A DNA stretch of 64,000 nt, taken from the NCBI RefSeq assembly GCF_022899355.1, contig NZ_JALJCK010000002.1, forward strand, positions 62,001 to 126,000. Reading direction: 5' to 3'. The notes under the pieces were generated by a model. It saw only the letters and a program-made list of their open reading frames with translations. It was not told the origin of the DNA and ran no database searches. How positions within the stretch are numbered: position 1 is the stretch's first letter; the number at the start of each line of letters is the position of its first letter. The stretch comes from Shinella yambaruensis. GTDB taxonomy: Bacteria; Pseudomonadota; Alphaproteobacteria; Rhizobiales; Rhizobiaceae. The position numbers and the translations under genes were made by a program. Shown in pieces: positions 16,967 through 25,266 of this stretch.

Positions 16967-18924
16967 CGGCCGGCCGCCTTTCGAGCCGCCTTGCCTGGTA
17001 TGCCCGGCGCCTGTCCGCCATGTCCACGGCGGAAGTGGCGCACCGGGTCGGCGAGCTGGCGAGGAAACGGTCCGCCCGGCTGGTGCAGCCGGGCTGGGCG
17101 CGCTTCGATGTGGGGGACGGACCGCTTCCCGTCTTTCCCGTCGCCATCGATCCCGCCTTGGCCGATGCTGACCTGCTTGCGCGCTGGGACCGTGTCGCGG
17201 AGCTGGCGATGGCCCGGCGGCACCATTTCCTCGGGCGGGAATGGCCGCCGGCAGGCGAAGCCTCGCTCTGGCATTTCGATCCGTGCTCGCGCCGGGAATG
17301 GCCGAGGGACCGCTATTGCTTCGACATCAACTACCGGCATAGCGATGTCTATGGCGATGTGAAATATGTCTGGGAGATCAACCGGCTGCAATATCTGCAG
17401 CCGATCGCGGCGCTTGCCGCCCGCACGGGCCGGGCGGAGCTCGGCGCGTTCGTGTCGGATGAGATCGCGGGCTGGATCGCAGATAATCCGCCCTTCCACG
17501 GCATCAACTGGCCGTCCGGCATCGAACTGGCCCTGCGCGCCATCAGCGTGCTTGTCGCGACGCGGCTGGTCGGTGACGACGCCTTCTCCCCGGCCGCCCG
17601 CCGTTCCATCCGCGCCTTCCTCGCCGCGACCGGCACCTGGCTCCGGCGCTATCCGTCCCGGTTTTCCTCGGCAAACAACCACCTGATCGCGGAGGCCGTC
17701 GGCCTCTATGTCATCGCCACGGCCTGCCCCGACCTGCCGGCGGCGAAGAGCTGGCGCGCCTATGCCCGCCGCGTGCTGGCGGAGGAAGCCGACCGCCAGT
17801 TCCATGCCGACGGCATCGGCGCCGAGCAATCGCCGACCTACACCGCCTTCACGCTGGAGCTCTACCTGACGGCCGCGCGCGTGGGGCAGGCCGCGGGCGA
17901 CCCGCTGCCGCAGGCGGTGCTGCAAAAGCTCGCCGCCGTCGGCGAGGCGCTCACCTGGTTCATGGACGAAAACGGCGCGGTGCCGCGCATCGGCGACGAC
18001 GACGAGGGCCGCGTGATCGTCAGCGATCCCGACGCGGACCGGCACTATGTCGCCTCCGTCGTCTCGGCGGCGGCGGCGGTCTGCGATCGGCCGGACATCG
18101 CCCCGCCGGCCGCGCCGCCGCACCTGCGCGATCTCGTCTTCGGTCGCCGCCTGGCGCCGGTGAAGGGCGTGGGCGTGCGTACCTTCCCGGAGGGCGGCTA
18201 CACGGTGCTGCGCGACCGGGTGCACGGGCGGCAGCTGGTTCTTGCCATGGATCACGGGCCGCTCGGCTTCCTGTCGATCGCCGCGCACGGCCATGCCGAT
18301 ACGCTCGCCGTCTGGCTCGACTACGGCGGCAAGGCGCTGCTTGCGGATGCCGGAACCTATCTTTATCACGCCGGCGGCGCCTGGCGCGATGCCTTCCGGG
18401 GCACGCCCCTGCACAACACGCTGTCGATCGGCGGCGAAAGCTCCAGCCTGGTCTCGGGCGCCTTCAACTGGAAGACCAAGGCGCAGGCCCGCGGGCTTGT
18501 GGTGGATGAGCGCCTCGATGCCTTTTCCTGCGCCGCCGCCCATGACGGCTACCGCGCGCGCTTCGGCGTCGCGCATGCCCGCCTGCTGCGGCGCCTCTCC
18601 GCCGACACGTTCCATATCGAGGACCGGCTCGACGGTGCGGCGGCGCCGACCGAGACCGTCGCGATTTCCTTCCTGTCGGGGGAGGGCGTCGACATCCGGG
18701 CGACCGACCGGCCCGGCACCTTCGACTTCGTGGCCGACGGCCTGCCGCTGATGCGGCTTGCCGGGCCGCAAGGCTGGGCGGCCACGCTGGAGAGTGGACG
18801 GGAGGCCGGGCGGCTCGGCTGGCGTTCGCCGTGCTTCGGCGTGAAGGTGCCCTCCGCCCAACTGGTGTTCCGCGGTTCTGCCCCGCCCGGCGGAACGATG
18901 CGCACGGAAATGAGGCTGCTGTGA
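16963..18924 (+). CDS. heparinase II/III-like polysaccharide lyase
   Basis: A 653-residue protein with an alpha-toroid N-terminal part (about 80-350, with NWPSGIELALRAIS and RFSSANNHLIAEAVGLY) and a beta-sandwich C-terminal part containing AAHGHADTLAVWLDYGGKAL and DAGTYLYH. This is the Hepar_II_III layout, whose members cleave uronic-acid glycosidic bonds by beta-elimination. No signal peptide is visible. It begins with an ATGA overlap and ends with a GTGA overlap with the GH5 gene. Presence beside two uronate-forming dehydrogenases fits a role in trimming or proofreading a uronate-containing polymer. Confidence 0.9.
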   Translation: MTAGRLSSRLAWYARRLSAMSTAEVAHRVGELARKRSARLVQPGWARFDVGDGPLPVFPVAIDPALADADLLARWDRVAELAMARRHHFLGREWPPAGEASLWHFDPCSRREWPRDRYCFDINYRHSDVYGDVKYVWEINRLQYLQPIAALAARTGRAELGAFVSDEIAGWIADNPPFHGINWPSGIELALRAISVLVATRLVGDDAFSPAARRSIRAFLAATGTWLRRYPSRFSSANNHLIAEAVGLYVIATACPDLPAAKSWRAYARRVLAEEADRQFHADGIGAEQSPTYTAFTLELYLTAARVGQAAGDPLPQAVLQKLAAVGEALTWFMDENGAVPRIGDDDEGRVIVSDPDADRHYVASVVSAAAAVCDRPDIAPPAAPPHLRDLVFGRRLAPVKGVGVRTFPEGGYTVLRDRVHGRQLVLAMDHGPLGFLSIAAHGHADTLAVWLDYGGKALLADAGTYLYHAGGAWRDAFRGTPLHNTLSIGGESSSLVSGAFNWKTKAQARGLVVDERLDAFSCAAAHDGYRARFGVAHARLLRRLSADTFHIEDRLDGAAAPTETVAISFLSGEGVDIRATDRPGTFDFVADGLPLMRLAGPQGWAATLESGREAGRLGWRSPCFGVKVPSAQLVFRGSAPPGGTMRTEMRLL

Positions 18925-20183
18925 AACGTCTTTGCTCTCTCGCCCTGCTGGCCGTCCTGCTTTTCGGTGCGGCAACCGCGACGCTGGCGGCGGATGCGCC
19001 GGCCTTTCGGCGGGGGATCAATCTCGCCCGGCTGCACAGCCTGCCGATGGACGATCCTGAGGTTCCCGGGGCGTTCCTCTGGCCGCCCTTCCAGGGGCCG
19101 CTTGCCCGGATCGACGATGCGGAGCTCCATCGCCTGCGGGCCGTCGGTTTCGATTTCGTCCGCCTGCCGGTGGCACCAGCCCCTTTCCTTGCCGTGACGG
19201 AAGCCGAGCGGCGCCTGCTCATCGACGCGCTCTACGATACGGTGCGGCGGTTGCAGGCCGCCGGTTTCGGCGTCCTCGTCGATGCGCATCCCAATCATTT
19301 CGATCCGAACTGGTCGGCGCCGAGGATCCTTGCGGATGCCGACGGCGCAGCGTTCCGCGCCTATGGCGAATGGTTGAAGCAACTCGCCCGCTATCTGCGT
19401 GACCTGCCGGCGGACAAGACGGCACTCGGGCTGATGAACGAGCCCCAGGAGGACTGCCGGCTGACGACCGCCAACGAATGGACGCGGATGCAGCCGCTGC
19501 TCTATGCGGCCGTTCGCGAGATCGCGCCGGACCTCGCGCTGGTCCTGACGACGGGATGCTGGTCCTCGCCCGACGCGCTGCCCCATCTGGAGATGGAGCC
19601 GTATGACGCCAATACGCTGGTCGACGTGCACTATTATCGACCCTATCCCTTCACGCACCAGGGCCTTCCCTTCGCCAATGCGCCGCTGCGCCACATGTCC
19701 GGTCTCGCCTATCCCGGCGTCGGCGCCGACAAGGCCGTTGCGCTTGCCCGCACGAAACAGCTCATCGCGGCGCGCCAGCGCGCCGGCGTCGATGTGCCGG
19801 GCGACACGCTCAAGCAGGCGAGGGGCGTGATCGCGAACTATTATGACGATCCGCCGCTGGTGGACGACGCCTATGTCCAGGGCCATTTTGCCGCCATGCG
19901 GCAATGGGTCGACGCGCAGAAGATCGCGCCGTCGCGGCTGATCATCGGCGAATTCGGGGTCGCCCGCCAGCCGGAGGGGCTGCCGGAAATTCCGGGCCGT
20001 ATCCTCTGGCTGGAGCATGTCCGCAAGGCCGCCGAAGCGAACGGCTTCGGCTGGGCCCTTTGGGACTACAACGCGGGCGACGGCTATCCCGGTTTCGGGT
20101 TGGTTTTTGACAATGAATCACGCAAGATCGATCCGGATGTGATACAGGCGCTCGGCCTCGACCGAAGCGGACTGCACAACTAG
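18921..20183 (+). CDS. secreted glycoside hydrolase family 5 (cellulase-like)
   Basis: A 420-residue glycanase starting with GTG in a GTGA overlap with the heparinase stop. It has a Sec signal peptide (residues 1 to about 24, ending LAADA). The acid/base glutamate is E174 in GLMNEPQ and the nucleophile is E344 in IIGEFGVAR; HPNHFD and VDVHYYRPYPF fit the GH5 barrel strands. It probably acts in the periplasm on the polymer or on stray chains, as in other EPS systems with an embedded endoglycanase. The bond cleaved cannot be told from sequence. Confidence 0.92.
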   Translation: MKRLCSLALLAVLLFGAATATLAADAPAFRRGINLARLHSLPMDDPEVPGAFLWPPFQGPLARIDDAELHRLRAVGFDFVRLPVAPAPFLAVTEAERRLLIDALYDTVRRLQAAGFGVLVDAHPNHFDPNWSAPRILADADGAAFRAYGEWLKQLARYLRDLPADKTALGLMNEPQEDCRLTTANEWTRMQPLLYAAVREIAPDLALVLTTGCWSSPDALPHLEMEPYDANTLVDVHYYRPYPFTHQGLPFANAPLRHMSGLAYPGVGADKAVALARTKQLIAARQRAGVDVPGDTLKQARGVIANYYDDPPLVDDAYVQGHFAAMRQWVDAQKIAPSRLIIGEFGVARQPEGLPEIPGRILWLEHVRKAAEANGFGWALWDYNAGDGYPGFGLVFDNESRKIDPDVIQALGLDRSGLHN

Positions 20184-20187
20184 AGCC

Positions 20188-20227
20188 ATTCCGGCAAAAG
20201 CGCGTTCGGCACTTTCGCGTCCGGGTG
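20188..20227. repeat. degenerate copy of dispersed palindromic element
   Basis: After the GH5 stop the sequence ATTCCGGCAAAAGCGC, then TTTCGCGTCCGG, resembles the better preserved elements at 27420 and 42133. The second arm is degraded. It may be the remnant of a repeat serving as a transcription pause or terminator. Confidence 0.4.
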
Positions 20228-20255
20228 GCACGCTCCGCAACGCGCGAGGATCAGG

Positions 20256-21572
20256 TTGAGCGAAGTGGTGGAAAACGGGATAGCCGTCACGCGCGAGCAG
20301 TCGCGTTCCGATGGCCTGCTCGGCTGGGTCCCGGCGATCGCGGTCGGCTATGCAACGATCCTCATGCCCCTTCTCGTGTTCCGCACGGCGCCCGCCGTCG
20401 ATGACCCGGCGACGGCTGCGGCGTCGAGCTCCAACCTCCTGAACCAGGTCTTCTGGCTCCTCCTTCTCGGCTCGATCGCGGTCGCCTTCCGTCACCGGCT
20501 CGCGCGGCTGGAGGAGGCCCTGAAGCAGCCGCTCGTGGTGATCGTCGGCCTCTATATGGTGCTCGCCTTCGCCAGCATCCTCTGGTCGCCGGTGCCATCC
20601 ATCGCGTTCCGCCGGGCCACGCTGCAGTTCATCGTAGTCGCCGCCCTCGTGCTCCCGGCCTTCCTCGTGGAGGATCGCAGGGCCCAGATCGACCGCCTCA
20701 TGGCGGTCTTCTTCGTCACCATCGCCCTCAATCTCGTCGCCGTGCTGCTGCTGCCGGCGGGCAGGCTCGGCCATCAGGGCATCTACACGCACAAGAACGA
20801 ACTCGGCCTCATCGTCGCCTACGGGTTCATCTTTTGCCTTTATGGCATGATGCGGCTCGGCGGCCTCGGCCGGTTCGTCGCGGCCGGCCTGGCGGCGGCC
20901 GCCGTGCTGGAGCTCGTCGTCAGCAAGTCCAAGACCTCGCTCGGCCTTGCGCTCCTCATCCCGCTCCTTGCCTTCGCGGTGGTGGCGGCCAGCCGGTTCC
21001 TGCGCATCAACGCGCTGTTCCCGCTTTTCTTCGGCCTGCTCGCCTGCCTCTTCGTCGGCCTGTTCGTCACCAACCTGGTGGATTTCAGCTTCGCCGATCT
21101 CTCCATGCTGCTCTTCGACGACACGACCTTCACCGGACGCACCATCATCTGGGATTTCCTTGGCGACGTGATCAGCCGCAGGCCGGTGCTCGGGCAGGGC
21201 TACGGCTCGTTCTGGGATATCGGCCCGGGATCGATCGTTCTGACCGAAGCCCCGGGTTTCGTCGCCGTCCTGTTGCAAGGGCACAACGGCTATGTCGATG
21301 TGACGGTGGAGCTCGGCCTGGCGGGGCTGCTGGTGCTGGTCGCCTTCCTTGCCTGCGTTCTCTACAATGTCTGCCGTGCGCCCAACGACCGGCGCTCCGG
21401 TATCGCGGAAGCCTGGCTCTTCATGTCGATCGTGATCGTCACCCTGTGCCACAACCTCCTGGAGAGCAGCTGGTTTCGCGGCTATTCGGTGGTGTGGATG
21501 CTTTTTCTGCTGGTGGGCGCCTGGGCGCAGGCCGGCCGCCGGGGCGAGGGGAGCCGCCGGTCCGGATTTTGA
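20256..21572 (+). CDS. Wzy/WaaL-type O-antigen polymerase or ligase
   Basis: A 438-residue integral membrane protein with about 11-12 hydrophobic segments. It has the large periplasmic loop and WzyC-like elements: GHQGIYTHKNELGLIVAYG around 170-190, TFTGRTIIWDF, GQGYGSFWDI and LLQGHNGYVDVTVELGLAGL. It polymerises lipid-linked repeat units at the periplasmic face. The reading frame begins with TTG at 20256 after GAGGATCAGG; GTG codons just downstream are alternatives, so the exact start is uncertain. It is followed by the Wzz-like gene. Confidence 0.88.
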   Translation: MSEVVENGIAVTREQSRSDGLLGWVPAIAVGYATILMPLLVFRTAPAVDDPATAAASSSNLLNQVFWLLLLGSIAVAFRHRLARLEEALKQPLVVIVGLYMVLAFASILWSPVPSIAFRRATLQFIVVAALVLPAFLVEDRRAQIDRLMAVFFVTIALNLVAVLLLPAGRLGHQGIYTHKNELGLIVAYGFIFCLYGMMRLGGLGRFVAAGLAAAAVLELVVSKSKTSLGLALLIPLLAFAVVAASRFLRINALFPLFFGLLACLFVGLFVTNLVDFSFADLSMLLFDDTTFTGRTIIWDFLGDVISRRPVLGQGYGSFWDIGPGSIVLTEAPGFVAVLLQGHNGYVDVTVELGLAGLLVLVAFLACVLYNVCRAPNDRRSGIAEAWLFMSIVIVTLCHNLLESSWFRGYSVVWMLFLLVGAWAQAGRRGEGSRRSGF

Positions 21573-21666
21573 AGCTTCGTTAACCATAATGAATTAAGTC
21601 AGGAAGGAATTCGCGCGTGCGCCGCCGGAACGGCGTGGTGCGGCATAACCTCAACCGAGCGGGTCG

Positions 21667-23169
21667 ATGACGAACGCCTCCATTGAAAACCGAGACGGCG
21701 ACGGGATGATCGACCCCTGGGCGATTGCCCGCAAGCTGTATCAGCGCCTGCCCGTCATCGCGCTCGTCGCGCTCCTCGCCGTGGGGCTGACGGCCGCCTA
21801 TGTCTTCACCGTCCCGTCGATCTACACGGCCTGGACGCGGATCGTTGTGGATCCGAGCAGCCGCAAGCCCTTCGAGGACGCCAACGCGCCCTCGCTGGTC
21901 GGAAGCGAGGCGCTCGGCCTCGACACCCAGCTCCTGATCGTCTCGTCCGCCGCGGTGCTGGAGCCCGTGGTGACCGAGTACAAGCTCGTCGAGGATCCCG
22001 AATTCGCGAAGGAGGCGGCTGCGGACACGCCCGAGCGGCGCGTGGGCAAGGTCACGGAAGCGCTCGCAAAAGCCATGACCGTCTCGCGCGAGGGCGCGAC
22101 CTACATCATCTCGATCGGGGTCAAGTCGCAAAGCGCGCAGAAATCCGCCGACCTCTCGCAGGCCGTGGCAAAATCCTACCTGCGCGAACAGCAGCAGTTC
22201 CAGTTGAACTCCTCCCGGCAGCTTGCGGAGCAGATCGACAGCCGCCTGATCGGCCTGCGCGAGCGCGTGCGGGAGGCGGAGGAAAAGGTGCAGCAGTTTC
22301 GCGCCGAGAAGCGGCTGCAAAGCGCGGTGGACGGAACCCTGCTCGTCGGCCAGGAACTCGGCGGCCTGAACACGCAGCTCGTCGAGGCCCGCAGCGCGCT
22401 TGCCAGCGCCACGGCGGCCAATGAGGAGATCCAGCGCTACTTCAAGCGGGAGGTGGCACCGACCGCCCTCGGCGAGGTCGTCAACTCTCCGCGTGTCACG
22501 CAGCTGCTCGAGGAATATTCCCGCGCCGTGCGCAGCGAGGCGTCGCTTGCCGCGGCGCTGTTGCCGCAACATCCCTCGCTGCTGCGGGCCAAGGCCGAGG
22601 TGGCCCGTATCTCGTCGCTGGTCCGCAGCGAGATCCAGGCGATCGGCGAGGGCAAGAAGGTGGAGCTGGACGTCGCCCGCCAGCGCGTCGCCAATCTCGA
22701 GCGCCAGATGGAAACGCTGCGGACATCCTCCAATGTCAGCGATCAGGACCTGATCGTCCTGCGGGAGCTGGAGACGGAGGCGAAATCCACCCGTGCGGTC
22801 TATGAGAACGTGCTGGGCCGGGCGAAGGAGGTGGCCAATCTGGAGCAGATCACCATGCCTGTCGCCCGTATCATCAGTCAGGCGCAGCCGCCCGAATATC
22901 CGTCCTGGCCGCGAAAGAAGATCCTGCTCGCTCTGGCCGGATTCGTCGGCTGTGCGCTGGGCGTCCTGCTGGTCGTGGTCGCCGAAGTCTGGCGCCAGAT
23001 TCGCGTCCGGTATTCGGCGCCCGCCCCGGTAGTCGACAGCGAGGTTCCTGCGAGCGAAAGCGCGGCGGCGGACGATCTCAAGCCTGCGGACGTGTTCCAG
23101 GCGGTCCCGAGGCGGCGCATCGTCTATTCCGGTTCTCCAAAGGTATCGACCGGCCATCCCAAGCGTTAG
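21667..23169 (+). CDS. Wzz/GumC-type polysaccharide chain-length protein
   Basis: A 500-residue polysaccharide co-polymerase. It has a transmembrane segment at about 27-48 (LPVIALVALLAVGLTAAYVF), a long coiled-coil periplasmic region (about 170-395) and a second membrane segment near 417-438 (ILLALAGFVGCALGVLLVVV) preceded by the Pro-rich QAQPPEYPSWPRKK motif typical of the family. It lacks the C-terminal tyrosine-kinase domain, so any BY-kinase must be encoded elsewhere, and no Wza-type export gene is in the window. It sets the length of the polymer made by the Wzy protein. Confidence 0.9.
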   Translation: MTNASIENRDGDGMIDPWAIARKLYQRLPVIALVALLAVGLTAAYVFTVPSIYTAWTRIVVDPSSRKPFEDANAPSLVGSEALGLDTQLLIVSSAAVLEPVVTEYKLVEDPEFAKEAAADTPERRVGKVTEALAKAMTVSREGATYIISIGVKSQSAQKSADLSQAVAKSYLREQQQFQLNSSRQLAEQIDSRLIGLRERVREAEEKVQQFRAEKRLQSAVDGTLLVGQELGGLNTQLVEARSALASATAANEEIQRYFKREVAPTALGEVVNSPRVTQLLEEYSRAVRSEASLAAALLPQHPSLLRAKAEVARISSLVRSEIQAIGEGKKVELDVARQRVANLERQMETLRTSSNVSDQDLIVLRELETEAKSTRAVYENVLGRAKEVANLEQITMPVARIISQAQPPEYPSWPRKKILLALAGFVGCALGVLLVVVAEVWRQIRVRYSAPAPVVDSEVPASESAAADDLKPADVFQAVPRRRIVYSGSPKVSTGHPKR

Positions 23170-23315
23170 CCCGGGCCCTCCAGCCGGCTTGCCCTATTCG
23201 CGTTCACATTGTCGTCATCAGCCGGATAAACCCTGGCTGTGCTGGCTGGGTTTACGCTTTCAGAAGGTATCGCCTCTAGAACCGTCTTGTATGGAACCGG
23301 TTGCCAATACAGGAC

Positions 23316-24161
23316 ATGTTGAAGCTTCGCGCCATAGATGAGGGCCGGCTGGAGGCCGCCGCGAAACTTCTGGTGAAGGGGTTTCCTTCCCGTTCGCTCG
23401 CCTTCTGGCAGCACGGGCTGCGCAGGCTGGCCGCCCACAACAGGACCATGGGCCAGCCCTCGGTCGGCACCTTCCTGATGGCGGAGGAAAGGCCCGTCGG
23501 CATTCTGCTGACCATCCCCCGGCACGATACGCTGACGGGGCGCCGGATCGTCAATCTCTCGAGCTGGTATGTGGAGGAAAGTCACCGCTGGTCCGCCGTA
23601 CGCCTGATCGTCGCGGCGCTCGCGGACAAGCAGGCGATCTATACGGACCTGACGCCGACCGACGTGGCCGCCGATGTCAACGCTCGCCTCGGCTTTCGCT
23701 CGTTCGATATCAAGGTTCTTCTCCTTGCCCTGCCGTGGACTGCCATCGTCGGCCGGAAGCGCGACAGGCTCGTCCCGTTCGAGGCGGTGCCGCCCGGCGC
23801 CATCGCCGAGGCGTTGATGCCGGATATGCGCAAGCACCGCGATCTCGGCTGCATCGTGACGACGATCGAGGCGGGCGGACGCTATCATCCGGTGGTCCTC
23901 GACGTGACCGTGCGCAAGCGCGTTCCCCTCGCGCGCGTCGTCTTTGCCGAAAGCATGGACCTCGTCGCCAACAACCTGGCCGCGCTTGCGCGCCTGCTGG
24001 TTCTGCGCGGCGTGCCCTTGCTGGCGCTGCAGGTGGAAAAGGACAGGCACATCCCGCACGCCTGGGTCTGGAAGCGTGGCCTGTGTTACCAGGTCAAGGG
24101 CGAATGGGACGAGCGGGTCATCAATGAGCTCTATTCCGAACGCGTGCTGCTGAAGGTCTGA
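23316..24161 (+). CDS. GNAT-like acyltransferase family protein (paralogue of 5561-6406)
   Basis: A 281-residue protein, same length as and colinear with the product of 5561-6406; long identical stretches include NLSSWYVEESHRW, AHRDLGCIVT/KHRDLGCIVT and YQVKGEWDER, and both end ELYSERVLLKV. The ATG at 23316 is chosen because it matches the paralogue start MLKLRAI; a TTG at 23301 is in frame. The first half fits a GNAT fold, the second is unrecognised. It lies at the right end of the EPS locus after a 146-base gap from the Wzz gene, in the opposite orientation to its paralogue, so it may have its own promoter. Confidence 0.8.
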   Translation: MLKLRAIDEGRLEAAAKLLVKGFPSRSLAFWQHGLRRLAAHNRTMGQPSVGTFLMAEERPVGILLTIPRHDTLTGRRIVNLSSWYVEESHRWSAVRLIVAALADKQAIYTDLTPTDVAADVNARLGFRSFDIKVLLLALPWTAIVGRKRDRLVPFEAVPPGAIAEALMPDMRKHRDLGCIVTTIEAGGRYHPVVLDVTVRKRVPLARVVFAESMDLVANNLAALARLLVLRGVPLLALQVEKDRHIPHAWVWKRGLCYQVKGEWDERVINELYSERVLLKV

Positions 24162-24224
24162 AGCGTTACGATCTTCCGGCTTCGCTTCCCGCGCGTCGGC
24201 TCTTTGTTTTTCGCAGGCTGCTAT

Positions 24225-24247
24225 CGCAAAACCGCTGCACTTTTGCG
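24225..24247. repeat. partial dispersed palindromic element between convergent genes
   Basis: CGCAAAA at 24225-24231 and TTTTGCG at 24241-24247 form perfect 7-base arms. The core matches the inner part of the elements at 27420 and 42133, read in the other orientation. It lies between the convergent GNAT-like and RpiR genes and may terminate both. Confidence 0.55.
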
Positions 24248-24264
24248 CGGCGCGCTCCAGCCGC

Positions 24265-25107
24265 CTATAGCTCTTCCAGCGTATCGCCGAAGCGCTCGAT
24301 GCCGCGCAGGCGCGTGCGGCCGGCAGCGCCGGCGCGTTCGATGGCACGCGTCGTGATCAGGTGGCAGACCGCCATTACCGAGACGTGGTTGAACAGCGGT
24401 CCCGGCGCCAGCGTCTGACATCGGAAGTGCCAGGTGGCGCTCGCCCGGTGGGTGACGCCTTCGTCCGTCAGGTAGAGCAGCTTCGCGCCGCTCTTCTCGA
24501 TCGCCGACAGGATCGTCTCCATCTGCGCCACGCGGCGGCGCAGGCCGAAGACGATCGCCACGTCACGGTCGGTCACGCTGACGAGATGTTCGCCGAGCGT
24601 CTGGCCCGCGCCGGGGATGGCGACGATGTTCTCCACCACCTGCGTCATCTGCCATTGCAGGTATTCGGCAAAGGCGTGGCTGCTGCGAAAGCCCAGCACC
24701 CAGGTCTTGCGTGCGCCAAGGATCGCATCGGCGATCGCATCTACCTGCGCGTCGGTGATCGTGGAAAACGTGCCTTCGAGATTGGCGATGCCTTGCGCGA
24801 CATGGGCGCCGACGGATTGGGCGCCGGCGGCATCCGAGGAGGTGGACAGGAACAGGCGCGAGCCGGTCTCCCGCTCGTCGCGCGCATGGCGGCGGGCCTC
24901 CTCGTAGCTCTCATAGCCGAGGCGGCGGACGAAACGCGTCACGGTTGCATTGGAGACCTGCGCGAGCTTGGCCAGTTCCGAGGCGGAATAGCTGGCGAGC
25001 TCGCCGGGGAAATCGCAGACGAATTCGCCGAGCCGTCGTTCGGCCGGGTGCAGGCCATCGAGCGCGTCACGCACGCGAAACAGGAACGAACGATCCGTAG
25101 AGCCCAT
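24265..25107 (-). CDS. RpiR-family transcriptional regulator (HTH_6 + SIS)
   Basis: A 280-residue repressor/activator. The N-terminal helix-turn-helix spans about 20-75 (SASELAKLAQVSNATVTRFVRRLGY) and a C-terminal sugar-isomerase (SIS) domain about 115-260 binds a small phosphosugar-like ligand. The start at 25107 (MGSTDRSF) has AAGGA nine bases upstream; starts at 25116 and 25149 are in frame. It is divergent from the MFS transporter gene, and the shared 159-base region contains two inverted repeats (25198-25241) suitable as its operators. It presumably controls the transporter and racemase genes. Confidence 0.9.
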   Translation of the reverse strand: MGSTDRSFLFRVRDALDGLHPAERRLGEFVCDFPGELASYSASELAKLAQVSNATVTRFVRRLGYESYEEARRHARDERETGSRLFLSTSSDAAGAQSVGAHVAQGIANLEGTFSTITDAQVDAIADAILGARKTWVLGFRSSHAFAEYLQWQMTQVVENIVAIPGAGQTLGEHLVSVTDRDVAIVFGLRRRVAQMETILSAIEKSGAKLLYLTDEGVTHRASATWHFRCQTLAPGPLFNHVSVMAVCHLITTRAIERAGAAGRTRLRGIERFGDTLEEL

Positions 25108-25197
25108 CTGAGCCATTCCTTTCACTTCGAAATCAAGCTTGTAACGCACTTGCCGGACTTCGCAAGAATGCCGTGCGGGATGCGGCGCAAAGTTTCT

Positions 25198-25241
25198 TGA
25201 AAAACAGATTTCATATGTGTATTATAAGAAAATTGATTTTC
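25198..25241. promoter_or_regulatory. putative RpiR operators in divergent promoter region
   Basis: Two dyads are visible: TGAAA (25198-25202) with TTTCA (25209-25213), and GAAAAT-TG-ATTTTC (25228-25241). GAAA/TTTC dyads are the usual RpiR-family operator form. The segment is strikingly AT-rich against its surroundings and lies between the rpiR start and the Shine-Dalgarno GAGGAG of the MFS gene. Confidence 0.55.
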
Positions 25242-25266
25242 ATGCTGATGCCAAGAGGAGGAGACT

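Noticed and set aside
16921-18975. Long minus-strand open frame opposite the heparinase gene
   Set aside because: Antisense shadow; the plus strand has both conserved heparinase domains and coupled overlaps at each end.
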